DNA from: Gibbula magus
Taxonomy: Eukaryota > Mollusca > Gastropoda > Trochida > Trochidae
Direction of reading: 5' to 3'
Length of the DNA: 64,000 nt
Assembly (NCBI GenBank): GCA_936450465.1
Contig: OW388291.1
Span: forward strand, 33,828,656 to 33,892,655
Shown: positions 54,501 to 59,949 of the stretch, in pieces
How the letters are laid out: each line of letters begins with the position of its first letter
How positions within the stretch are numbered: the first letter of the stretch is position 1
Made by a program: the position numbers and the translations under genes
The notes under the pieces: generated by a model
What the model saw: only the letters and a program-made list of their open reading frames with translations
The model's database searches: none
What the model was told of the DNA's origin: nothing

Positions 54501-57500
54501 ATGTAACGTGAGTTAGAAATGCCTTTGAACACACCCATTACATAGGAACTGTTGTACATGTATATCAAATACAAAAGCAACATCTAAATGGAACAAATGA
54601 TAGTAGGTAATATGCATAGTTAGAAATGACAACAGTCACCATCACTTATGTGTGGTTCAATCACATATGGATGTTTTTACATATATAATACAAAACCATC
54701 AACGCCTTGAGTATGCATCTGTGGATTGGAAAGTGTGCCATATAAATACTTCTTATTACTTGAATAAATGAAAATAGGTAATATGCAAGTATTAGAAATG
54801 ACAACAGTGTGTAACATATAAAAGAGAGGGTGTCACTAAGTTGGGTAACTTGTACTCAACCCTTTCAATTGAATAAATATGTTTATATCAAAAAATATAT
54901 GAAGAGTTGTAGATATATGAAATACAAGAGCATGTTATAGATATCTTGTCCTATCACAAGACGATTGTGAAGATGACTGTGTACGTGATCACATATTCCC
55001 ACCCTCCACTAATCACAAGCTATGCACAAAATCACAAAATGTGATTGTGAATGCGATCATGGAGATAATTCCTGACTTTGTATGTATAATCTTGTTCATG
55101 ATCGTGTACCAAATCGGGTACGTGATCGCAATGTTGAGACGAGGACGACTTGACAGAGAAGACTTAACGAGACGAAGACTCCTCTCACCATCTTTTCTCT
55201 TGGTAATGAATAAAGATAGCGATTAGTGGAGTCCAACTCACAGAGGATTCACATGAATCCCGAAAATCAATGACGGTCAGAAATTGCCATGCTGGTAAAA
55301 ACTGCCTCTGCCGGATGCAATCTATTTTAGATCACGGAAAACGATGATATTGAAAGTTTTGATGAGAAATGTTGGTTATTCCTATTACATGGACAGTATT
55401 TAGTCATTATAGTGATCTGATGTATAAACACCTACCAACAGGCACTAACTGAAGTCATAATAGACCAAACATGGAATATTGACAGCATCAACAACAGCAG
55501 TGAAGTCGGTGTAACATTGCATAGGGTCTTTCTTTAAAAGAAAGTCTTGTGTATAATGGCACAGAATCTTTCTTTACGAAAACAGTGTAAAATGGTAAAT
55601 CTTTCTTTACAAGAAAGTCTGTGTAAAAGAGTGAGATTTTCTTTATAAGAAAATCTATATAATATGGCACCATGTCTCTTTTACAAAAAATGTACGTTCA
55701 CTGTGTATTTCTTTACAAGACTGACTGTGTGAAACAGCACCGAGAAGTCGGTGTATGAGAGCATCGAGTCTTTTTTACAGTAAGTCGGTGCAACATGGCA
55801 CCGAGTATTTCTTTACAAGAAACTCTGAGTAACGTGGCACCAAATCTTTCTTTACAAGAAAGTCGGTGTAAAATAGTGAGACTTTCTTCTATGTAACATG
55901 GCATCCAGTCTCTCTTTACCAAACTGTATGTGCAACATGGCACCGAGTATTTCTTTACAAGAAACTCCGAGTAACATGGCACCAAATCTTTCTTTACAAG
56001 AAAGTCGGTGTAAAATAGTGAGACTTTCTTCTATGTAACATGGCATCCAGTCTCTCTTTACCAAACTGTATGTGTAACATGTCATTGAGTCTTTCTTTAC
56101 AAGGAGGCGGTGTATAAGAGTACCAAGTTCTTTTTTACAGAAAGTCGGTGTAACATGTCACCAAGTATTTCTTTACAGAAAGTCGTGTAACATGGCACCG
56201 AGTATTTCTTTACAAGAATTGATTTATTATTCCTTGTTGCATGTATTTTGCGGTAAAATGGATAACTGGTTAATCAATGATATGCTGAAAGAACTGAAAG
56301 ATTTTGAAAACTAGTTAAGCGTTAATAATTTCTTGTTCAGCAACTGTGGATCTACTGGTACATTAAAATTGATTTTCTTCGGAAGAAATCTAACGCTTCT
56401 GCAAAGCCGCTTGATTTATTCTTATCATACAAATCCGGTCGCGTGTCATCGATTGAAATTCAAACATGCACCTAATCACCTTTCATATTTCAACCCTAAT
56501 ACATATTATTCTATCATATCTGTGTTACCATTCATATCAGTTTCTCTTATCTTTATTCAATAACCTATTGGGAGGCAAAAGGTGCGGACAATTTATCTAA
56601 TTCCTGTCATGTTCATGTGACCTGCGCTTCAATGATTAAATCTGACATCGCAACTCTATGAACTGCTTCTTGTGAAATATTACTTCCCCATCCACTAATT
56701 TCATTTCATTATGAAGCAATACAACATGACAGTCCTAATGACATCGTTCATCTTTGTAATTGATGCAAAAATTAGGTTTAATATTCTCCACAATGATTTA
56801 TTATAAATTTTAGAAAAGAAATTTAAAGCTTTTGCCATTTGTTAATCAATAATTTGGGAACTACAAGTTGGTCGTGAGGAAAATCTTGTTATCATGAAAG
56901 ACCTTTAAAGTCTGTTACCGAGCAACATGTATTGAAGAGAATTTTAGAAAATGTCAAACCCAGGTCCTGAATAAAACCCCTTACGAATTCAAAATCAGTT
57001 GAAGATTCTTCCCAATACATTTTTATCCACGTAGAAATGACAATTTATACAGAATTTTGTAAAACAGGAACAATGTATGTGAGGAGTTTTGTTTTCTATT
57101 TTAAAGTTCTCAACAAAAAACACTCCTTAGTAAACCAATTTTAAGTGTTTGCCACTTACATGGGAATGTTCCTCTGTTGCTAATGATGAATCAAGACAGA
57201 TTTTATTATTTTTAATTATTTGATCATAATTAAGCAGGTTATTCATATACTGCATTATTGAAAAGTAAAAAGACTTGAAGAGACCATGAAATTAAGGCTG
57301 TTACCTATTTAAAAGAATGAACGGTTCCTATGAGATATTGCAAAAACAAAAAGTGTTGTCCATGTTTTTTTTATTCGAATGTAAGCTGTATAGTCAAATA
57401 TAAAAACATCGGGTGCATCAGTTCATGAGAAATTAAGCTTACAAGATCTAAATTTAATGTTAAATTCAACTCATAAAAATAGATTGATTTGTTTTTACAC

Positions 57501-59949
57501 CTTTGTAGTCTCTTACAAATTTGAAAAAATTTGATGCAATATGATAAACGAAATATCACACACAAAAAACTTTTTAAAAATGTGGTCCAATTTTTTTGGT
57601 AAACTTAAAAGGTCATGGTCAAGAACATTTCTGTCTGCACACTGCAATGTAAGCTTATATAAATGTAACATTGTGTGACTGATAGCTTAAAGAGGGGGTT
57701 CTTTTGGGGATTTTCTTGAGGAAATGAAATTTGAGAGGATATTACTGTAAAAACATTGATATATTTTCAAAACACAGTCAAGTCGAAAGATATCACTGAG
57801 TGTAATATTTGACAATTTGATAAAGAACAGTACATATTCGTTGAGAATTGATGCCATTCATTAGCTACAAGTGAGGAAAACCCTACTCTATGGCATAACA
57901 GGACATTGTTAATTAGTCTAATTATAAATTATTTTTAAAGTTTTGGATATTCTATCAATGTATGTGTTTTCGTATAAAAATGTTTTAAAATAAGTAAATT
58001 TACTGCATGTTTTTAATTTCATGTAAAGCAAAAAAAAGATGGTGGATAATGCCAAAAGGACAGTGACTTTAAATTGCTGTTGTGTCATTCAGTTCTGGCA
58101 TCATCTGAATCTGAAAGTGTTAGTTCAAATTTTACATTGGTCTTGCTCCAAAAAGTATACTTGTAGTATTCAGATACTCTGATCCAAGATATATGGCAGT
58201 GGCATATCCAGGAATTATGAAAGGGGTGGGTCCACCAATTGAAAAGGGGGGTCCAAAATTGTTTTCTCCATACACACCCATGCACAAATTTTTGAAAGGG
58301 GGTCCGGGTTCGGTTCCTTTACTACAACTGTTAGAGTATCTGACTCTCACCTGGAGGTCCCAGTTCAAATCCCACTTTCAAAAAGGTATCCATGTCTGTA
58401 TATACTGTATGTATGTATGTATGTATATACATGCAGACAACACTGTATGTCACAATACTGTATGTCTGTATATATATTTCTGTATATACTGTATGTATGT
58501 ATATACTGTATGTCTGTAAATACTGTATGTCTGTATAAAAAACTTCCAGCCTGGACCAGGGTTGTCAGACAGACCTTATTTCATGTGCTGTATATGTAGA
58601 ATGTATGAGTAAGTATACCTGAAAGGACGCATAGTCACATTAGCCTACAAACCAAGTAGATCACTCCACAACCCAATCAGTGAGAGGCGAGGTGCACTGT
58701 CGGATAAACAGCCAAGTGAAATATTGAAAGCCCCCAGATTACAATCTGGACGGTCGCAAATGATTAGCACTTCAAATAAATCTTGTTGCATAGATTTTCT
58801 AGCATAGAGACAGGGCCCACTGCAGAATATTTATCTGTTCATTTTCTAACTAGATTAGGCTCATTTTTCAACTCAAAATCTCCCCAACTCAAAATGGCTG
58901 CAGCACCGCATCTGTTTGGCTTGCATTTTGGCTGCATGTCGATAGCGTTATAACTTGTGTAATGAATCAAATGTTTAAAACTGACATTTTTCTTTTAATA
59001 TGTCTAAACACCTCAACTCAAACTCGTGCTGAAAACGATTATTCTTGTTCACAGATATACATATTTTCTGACTCTAAATGGAAGAACTTCGAATCCAGGT
59101 TTTGTAAATAAAGATGGTTGATAAAGATGGTTGATAAAGTCGGTGTGTGAAATTAGCTTGAATGCAAGCCAACTCAAAAGTGGAATGTTCTCATTTTAAA
59201 TATTAAAATCTAAAAATACCCTTAAAAAGTTACCAATCTGAATAAAATGCTACTGAGGTTCTGCTTTGTTGAAGTTGATACACTGATTTAGTCAACTCCC
59301 AGTGGTTGATCCAGGGGGGGGGGGGGGGGGGGGGGGGGGGGGGCGGCGAGGGGGTCCGGACCCCCCCTTTCCAAAATGTGGGTATGGGGTAAAAAATATT
59401 TTGACCCCCTCCCCCCCTTTTTCCATTGGTGGACCCCCCCCCCCCCCCCTTTCAAAATTCCTGTATCCGTCACTGTGTTTCATTGTCTTTTGGATGTTAG
59501 GTGTTCCAGTCCTTGCATCATCCCATAGAAAGGTAAAAATAGAGATTGTAGTCTGTCATCCAGACCCAAATATGAAATAATAGCCAGAGCAAGTCTATCC
59601 AATTTTCACAATAAGATTGGTATATTGAGGGAGCACTGTATAACAGTTCTAGACATCTTATGTATCCAAACTTAAGTAGTCTAAGAGGCTTCCCTTCATC
59701 TTATTTTCATTTTTATAAAATGTGGATACTGTAACCATATTTTATAATTTCAGATCCATGTTAGTAGTTGCTTCCTTGATTACTGCTGCTCATTATGAGG
59801 ACAGACCGGATGCAGATAGGCCTGACATGCTAAATTCACAAACAAACGTGATGTATAAATGTAGAAGAATGATCAAGTATAATCAATATCTTAATTACCT
59901 TGATCTTCTACATCCAGATTCCTCATCATCCAGCTGACAAGATCCTGAC
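24425..59949 (-). CDS. RGS7: R7-family RGS protein gene, 13 exons seen, 5' end outside window
   Basis: Thirteen GT-AG exons on the minus strand join in frame into 412 codons plus stop (1241 nt; the first 2 nt complete a codon from an exon outside the window). Approximate residue layout: second half of DEP 1-52; DEP helical extension 53-145; linker 145-198; GGL 195-245 with NPW; RGS about 265-390. Intron phases agree at every junction, which is strong internal evidence. In the known family, GGL binds G-beta-5, DEP/DHEX binds R7BP or R9AP, and RGS is a GAP for Gi/o alpha subunits, mainly in neurons. The DHEX block ([38 protein letters not shown]) is RGS6/7-like. The RGS half also carries RGS9/11-like words ([13 protein letters not shown]), so a pre-duplication R7 type is possible. 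Roughly 70 N-terminal residues should lie beyond 64000. Family assignment is firm; the exact paralogue is not. Confidence 0.93.
24635..24975 (+). repeat. degenerate ~37-bp minisatellite in last intron
   Basis: Eight or so copies of TATCTGGTGAGAGAAAAT-like units followed by AGAAATAATGTT-like sequence. They are well diverged, so the array is old. A separate 39-bp duplication (CAACTTCACAATTTACAGTG...) follows at 25009 and 25048. Confidence 0.7.
25501..25801 (+). repeat. GGAT/GATG microsatellite with GAAAGG interruptions
   Basis: About 300 bp of GGATGGATGAAAGGGTGGAT-type sequence. Open frames on both strands (His-Pro-Ser-Ile repeats on minus, Gly-Trp-Met-Asp on plus) are by-products of the 4-bp period. 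It lies in the last intron of the RGS gene. Confidence 0.95.
26601..26715 (-). CDS. RGS7: RGS7-like exon: RGS domain, EFLAPGA to DEAQ
   Basis: A 115-nt exon after GCTACAG and before GTGAGAC. It reads [15 protein letters not shown] and ends FCFDEAQ. The Asn of VNVD aligns with the RGS residue that positions the G-alpha catalytic Gln, so GAP activity is expected to be kept. Upstream intron 185 bp. Confidence 0.94.
26766..26870 (-). repeat. retroposon 3' tail with (ATCTT)n
   Basis: On the minus strand, GGTAATAAAGTGTAATCTTA is followed by repeated CTTAT units. This is the form of a LINE or SINE 3' end with a short tandem tail. It sits in the 185-bp intron between 26716 and 26900 and fills much of it. 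Confidence 0.6.
26901..26975 (-). CDS. RGS7: RGS7-like exon: RGS domain, helix after SGENL
   Basis: A 75-nt exon between acceptor TTTCAG and donor GTAAGT. It encodes [20 protein letters not shown] and the following VHEMF. FWxACxELK is the core helix of the RGS bundle. The split codon at the end becomes Ser with the next exon. Confidence 0.94.
27353..27484 (-). CDS. RGS7: RGS7-like exon: N-terminal part of RGS domain
   Basis: A 132-nt exon after CTCTCAG and before GTAAGTC. It reads [16 protein letters not shown], then [11 protein letters not shown]. The Glu-Asn pair of SGENL corresponds to the RGS residues that touch G-alpha switch regions. The RVKRWAF start is the standard R7 boundary between GGL and RGS. 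Confidence 0.95.
27522..27695. mobile_element. imperfect MITE, ends AAAGGCACTATAGCATTTTT
   Basis: The left end AAAGGCACTATAGCATTTTT and the inverted right end (AAAGTCTGCTAGCATTTTTT) share most positions. The size and T-rich inner border resemble the GGGGCAGTAGCAC elements, so it may be a distant relative. Intron of the RGS gene. Confidence 0.55.
28323..28436 (-). CDS. RGS7: RGS7-like exon: GGL C-terminal half with NPW motif
   Basis: A 114-nt exon after ATTGCAG and before GTGAGT. It encodes [14 protein letters not shown] and then [10 protein letters not shown]. The NPW(I/L)SD tail is the conserved end of GGL that docks on G-beta-5. The W of FWD just after it is also typical of the family. Confidence 0.94.
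28690..28751 (-). CDS. RGS7: RGS7-like exon: GGL domain helix 1
   Basis: A 62-nt exon after TATTTCAG and before GTATAT. It reads [20 protein letters not shown] plus two bases of Ser. This is the basic first helix of the G-gamma-like domain that pairs with G-beta-5. Confidence 0.92.
28800..29966. other. RGS intron, no further feature supported
   Basis: AT-rich intron. An inverted pair CATATTTATGAAAT / ATTTCATAAATATG spans about 29639-29726, likely a small foldback element of the type seen at 0.2-3.9 kb. Confidence 0.45.
29967..30053 (-). CDS. RGS7: RGS7-like exon: linker before GGL domain
   Basis: An 87-nt phase-0 exon (29 codons) after acceptor TGTGTAG and before donor GTAAGTC. It encodes a Pro/Ser/Gly-rich linker ([16 protein letters not shown]) and then DSIRRE, which begins the GGL helix. 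The linker is poorly conserved in the family. The assignment rests on open frame, splice sites and the phase match on both sides. Confidence 0.85.
30862..31104. mobile_element. MITE copy 2 (243 bp)
   Basis: Ends CTTAAAGGGGCAGTAG and CTACTGCCCCTTTAAG are perfect inverted repeats of 16 bp. The inside matches the left two thirds of copy 1 (shared words GGTTCCGTAAAGCCATGG and TTCGAAATAATAAAATGTG) and lacks the right third. Confidence 0.9.
31105..32084. other. RGS intron, no gene
   Basis: Short frames on both strands without domains. A local direct repeat (GGCAACATTTTTA) occurs at about 31540 and 31568. Confidence 0.45.
32085..32390 (+). repeat. GTTGATGTCA(G/T)TG minisatellite
   Basis: Irregular 6-18-bp units such as GTTGATGTCATTGGTG and GTCAGTGTTG, about 300 bp in total. 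It ends about 60 bp from the donor of the exon at 32451-32525. Confidence 0.85.
32451..32525 (-). CDS. RGS7: RGS7-like exon: start of DHEX-GGL linker
   Basis: A 75-nt, phase-0 exon of 25 codons, beginning [13 protein letters not shown] and ending HSKLTR. The PGCVNTTE(V/M)DI(K/R)K block is the RGS6/7 signature. The donor is AGG|GTAGGC, weaker than the other donors of the gene, and a repeat array starts about 65 bp downstream of it. Confidence 0.93.
32651..32714 (+). mobile_element. solo terminal fragment of the helicase-bearing TIR element
   Basis: 64 bp nearly identical to 34841-34905, with core CTTTCATACCCTGGGTGACA and then TGCTGAGCGATGTATTGTG. Only the left end of the element is present. 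The 20-bp array begins at its inner edge. Confidence 0.8.
32719..33030 (+). repeat. 20-bp tandem repeat (GGTTACAAATAGG)
   Basis: The unit CTGGTTACAAATAGGTCTCC is strictly 20 bp at the left (32721, 32741, 32761, 32781) and drifts to the right, about 14 copies in all. It fills a large part of the 785-bp intron. Confidence 0.9.
33311..33392 (-). CDS. RGS7: RGS7-like exon: end of DHEX
   Basis: An 82-nt exon between acceptor GACACAG and donor GTAAGTC. It reads [20 protein letters not shown] and then WDVHRPV. It is the highly charged helix and the RP(V/P) turn that precede the linker in R7 proteins. The upstream intron is only 321 bp. Confidence 0.94.
33714..33855 (-). CDS. RGS7: RGS7-like exon: DEP helical extension (DHEX)
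   Basis: A 142-nt exon after acceptor TTTCCAG and before donor GTGAGT. It encodes [20 protein letters not shown], a helical stretch, and ends [14 protein letters not shown]. These blocks are very close to vertebrate RGS6/RGS7 and less like RGS9/11. The last two bases join the first base of the next exon to make Lys. Confidence 0.94.
33860..34384. other. RGS intron with old repeat-like sequence
   Basis: Blocks near 34290-34370 (ACTGCCATGCCC, CATGTAACAAAGATGAT) resemble inner blocks of the dispersed repeat that follows, so its copy may start here. No exon. Confidence 0.4.
34385..34800 (+). repeat. dispersed repeat, copy 2, interrupted by MITE copy 3
   Basis: Shares CATGTAACAAAGATG, a TGGTTTCAGAAAAG-like block, CCTAGGTACACGGTACTTCT and TTTCAGCTTTGGGG with copy 1. 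The MITE at 34527-34687 sits exactly where copy 1 reads straight through (after the GTCATTTAAAGG-like word), so it inserted into this repeat. Confidence 0.7.
34527..34687. mobile_element. MITE copy 3 (161 bp, opposite orientation)
   Basis: Flanked by TTTAAA on both sides, with ends GGGGCAGTAGCAC and (inverted) GGAGCAGTAGCACGTTTTTT. In reverse complement it matches the two ends of copy 1 and lacks its middle. Confidence 0.88.
34846..35235 (+). mobile_element. 390-bp TIR element carrying a decayed helicase-like fragment
   Basis: Ends at 34846-34877 and 35204-35235 are inverted repeats matching at about 27 of 32 positions (GCTCC-CTTTCATACCCTG core). Inside, the plus-strand frame from 34933 reads [20 protein letters not shown] and then SMKKGDDKS. 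This resembles motif 0 (Q...) and Walker A of RecQ-type helicases, with GxGKS decayed to GDDKS. The open frame is 80 codons, far below any helicase, so it would be a captured or relic piece. The helicase reading is tentative; the TIRs are clear. No target duplication seen. Confidence 0.6.
35236..35700 (+). repeat. dispersed repeat with tail CAGCGTTAAACAATAACTCA
   Basis: TAGCCCATTGGACCTTATAG and GTGACCTTGAAATAAGGGTC are words I associate with mollusc repeats. The block at 35668-35700 ends in ACTCACCCACTCACTTC, like a retroposon tail made of ACTC units. Boundaries uncertain. Confidence 0.5.
35769..35820 (-). CDS. RGS7: RGS7-like exon: DEP-DHEX junction
   Basis: A 52-nt exon after TTTCAG and before GTAAGTG. 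It reads [17 protein letters not shown] plus one base of an Ala codon. It follows on from YRFQ of the previous exon and precedes VYLCKR of the next. The FWPS...PENTDY pattern is diagnostic for R7 RGS proteins. Confidence 0.93.
36746..36962. mobile_element. MITE with CAGGGC ends (217 bp)
   Basis: The left end CAGGGCTCCTTTCCATAA and the inverted right end CAGGGCCATTTTCAAAAG. The inside is rich in GAGCG/CGCTC words that fold back (GCGCTCAATGTAGCGATCAA). The CAGGGC...AGCG layout is common for invertebrate MITEs. RGS intron. Confidence 0.7.
36963..38374. other. RGS intron, no gene
   Basis: AT-rich. The 95-codon frame at 37793-38080 has no domain and no splice context. 35821-36745 to the left is similar, with GAATTTGAGTCTTTGTCAGA-like blocks repeated about every 60-70 bp from 36470 to 36680. 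Confidence 0.45.
38375..38720 (+). repeat. dispersed repeat, copy 3
   Basis: CCCTGACACACCCCTATTTG, AACAAAGATCTTATTCTGAC, TTGGTTTCGGAGAAAT and AAGGTACAAGGTACCTCC align with copy 1. It ends about 100 bp from the exon at 38824. Confidence 0.75.
38824..38930 (-). CDS. RGS7: RGS7-like exon: C-terminal half of DEP domain
   Basis: A 107-nt exon after acceptor ATTTCAG and before donor GTATAT. It encodes [20 protein letters not shown] and then a beta strand ending YYRFQ. This is the characteristic DEP C-terminal half of R7 proteins, in which the HGYFFP motif is nearly invariant. Phase 2 in, phase 0 out. Confidence 0.93.
38931..41423. other. 21-kb RGS intron, left part: no gene
   Basis: AT-rich, unique-looking. 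Short frames (for example 39794-39988 plus, 40961-41206 plus) carry no domain. Confidence 0.45.
41424..46425 (+). repeat. 70-bp-unit satellite, about 70 copies
   Basis: Strict 70-bp period. Unit words: CATATTCTGCTGG(T/C)TGGAC, AGAGATCATACTCCGTGAAG, GA(A/G)GATGAAGTCAAAAGGAC and AGTACAGTGAG. Variants recur at fixed places (TGACTGG, GAACGTAC, TCTGTG, AGAAGTACA). The edges (41424-41620 and 46320-46425) are most diverged; seven successive units at about 45361-45840 are nearly identical. Because 70 is not a multiple of 3, the minus strand gives many look-alike 62-residue frames every 70 or 210 bp. These are artefacts. Confidence 0.97.
46496..46665. mobile_element. pogo/Tigger-like MITE (170 bp)
   Basis: The left end CAGACCCTGTTTATCCGCAC and the inverted right end CAGTCCTACCTCCTTTAACC, then GGAC, are of the CAG-T-C...-CCGGA type used by pogo-group elements. 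TA follows the right end. No transposase. Confidence 0.6.
46666..47221. other. RGS intron, no gene
   Basis: AT-rich, no supported feature. Confidence 0.45.
47222..47410 (+). repeat. dispersed repeat, copy 4 (short)
   Basis: TTACCACGCCCATATTTGAG followed by a G run, ACCAAATATAGAAACTTGA-like sequence, CTACAAGGTATCTTCCTACA and AATTTCAGAGAG line up with the last block of copy 1. Confidence 0.7.
47590..48175 (+). repeat. degenerate 25-27-bp tandem repeat (CTTTCTGGAATATTTCTGAC)
   Basis: Around 22 copies of CTTTCTGGAATATTTCTGAC plus TGAA/TGGA/TAAT connectors, with many single-base changes and length differences. Short minus-strand frames rich in Pro-Glu-Arg and Gln-Ser-Glu come from the repeat. 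Confidence 0.9.
48176..48899. other. RGS intron, no gene
   Basis: No exon or repeat family recognised. Confidence 0.4.
48900..49145 (+). repeat. LINE/SINE 3' end with (TCTG)n tail
   Basis: GACTGTAATAAAGAATCTGT followed by CTGTCTATCTGTCTG, preceded by a CTT-rich tract (49037-49080). The AATAAAGAATCTGTCTG form is typical of non-LTR retroposon tails. A second tail-like word, CCTGTCCGTCTGTCTG, is at 49511. Confidence 0.6.
49618..50032. repeat. 45/48-bp tandem repeat, 9 copies, open on both strands
   Basis: Unit words: AAGTACACTATCATTTCATC, TAAGACCTCATGTGACAATA, TCAGT. Spacings are 45 or 48 bp, always a multiple of 3. The plus strand is therefore open at 49757-50056 ([15 protein letters not shown] units) and the minus strand at 49597-50025 ([15 protein letters not shown] units). 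There is no promoter, splice or homology evidence that either frame is used. Confidence 0.93.
50033..54689. other. RGS intron: AT-rich with three complex, GC-richer islands
   Basis: Islands at about 50460-50850, 51540-51880 and 52440-52790 lack repeats and ORFs and stand out from the AT-rich surroundings. The first holds CTAATTAG, AACAATCAG, AGATAAAG and AACAATAAG (homeodomain, SOX, GATA, SOX-like); the second holds AACAATCAG, CAATTGATTA and TTATTAATGG. They are candidate intronic enhancers by composition only. A minus-strand frame at 53081-52887 (64 codons) lies next to the third island and is unassigned. Confidence 0.35.
52887..53081 (-). CDS. unassigned 64-codon ORF inside RGS intron
   Basis: Starts [15 protein letters not shown] and continues with a protein-like mix of charged and hydrophobic residues ([20 protein letters not shown]) to a stop. 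There is a consensus-like donor GTAAGG right after CTGCGA (after residue 15), so a spliced form is also conceivable. No family recognised; may be chance or a transposon relic. Confidence 0.2.
   Translation of the reverse strand: MSRVIVDVLKQRFLRVRDFFKRQWLVILLGVFKGPSIQTFPDYLESFKEINDLEDFINVINYFL
54690..54770 (+). repeat. LINE-type 3' tail
   Basis: AACGCCTTGAGTATGCATCT, then GGAAAGTGTGCCATATAAAT. The CGCCTTGAG...GGAAA-G-GC-(A/C)TATAAAT form is common at the 3' ends of invertebrate LINEs. No RT seen beside it. Confidence 0.45.
54771..55497. other. RGS intron, no gene
   Basis: 55020-55140 is rich in GTGATC/GATCATG words (CACAAAATGTGATTGTGAAT, ATCATGG), partly self-complementary. No function assigned. 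Confidence 0.4.
55498..56215 (+). repeat. degenerate 38-50-bp tandem repeat with a 142-bp segmental duplication
   Basis: Units of the form CTTTCTTTACAAGAAAGTCG plus GTGTAACATGGCACCGAGT. Within it, 55799-55940 and 55941-56082 are two adjacent, nearly identical 142-bp copies with only a few base differences, a recent duplication on an old array. Confidence 0.9.
56216..58189. other. RGS intron, no gene
   Basis: AT-rich. Short frames without domain or splice context. Confidence 0.45.
58190..58320 (+). repeat. G-rich dispersed repeat, copy A
   Basis: GGCAGTGGCATATCCAGGAA, TTATGAAAGGGGTGGGTCCA, CCAATTGAAAAGGGGGGTCC, a CCATACACACCCATG-like block, TTTTTGAAAGGGGGTCCGGG. Matches copy B (59300-59480), which lies in the opposite orientation. 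Confidence 0.75.
58318..58385 (+). repeat. tRNA-like SINE head
   Basis: CTGTTAGAGTATCTGACTCT followed by CACCTGGAGGTCCCAGTTCA and AATCCC resembles an A box / anticodon-arm / B box order (B box AGTTCAAATCCC). The arms do not fold into a proper tRNA, so this is a SINE-type or relic sequence. Confidence 0.4.
58403..58545 (+). repeat. (GTAT)n / ACTGTATGTCTGTATAT microsatellite
   Basis: Runs of GTATGTATGTATGT followed by repeated ATACTGTATGTCTGTA units, placed like a tail of the tRNA-like sequence to the left. Confidence 0.8.
58546..59299. other. RGS intron, no gene
   Basis: No exon found. Confidence 0.4.
59300..59480 (-). repeat. G-rich dispersed repeat, copy B, with 30-G homopolymer
   Basis: On the minus strand: CAGTGACGGATACAGGAATT, TTGAAAGG and a G run, TCCACCAATGGAAAAAGGGG, a CCATACCCACATTTTGG block, GGTCCGGACCCCC. 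It parallels copy A throughout. The plus strand carries 30 consecutive G at 59314-59343 and a 14-C run near 59436-59449. Frames across it (poly-Gly, poly-Pro) are artefacts. Confidence 0.85.
59899..59949 (-). CDS. RGS7: RGS7-like exon: middle of DEP domain
   Basis: Acceptor TTACAG precedes and donor GTAATT follows this 51-nt exon. It reads [17 protein letters not shown] and ends one base into a Val codon completed 21 kb away at 38930. This matches the DEP helix in which R7 proteins have a D-(I/L)-V-x-W core followed by an acidic turn. It starts two bases into a codon, so at least one further 5' exon encoding the first half of DEP must lie beyond it. I found no such exon between 59950 and 64000. 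Confidence 0.85.

Noticed and set aside
59302..59580. Poly-Gly/poly-Pro ORFs
   Set aside because: Arise from G and C homopolymers in a dispersed repeat.
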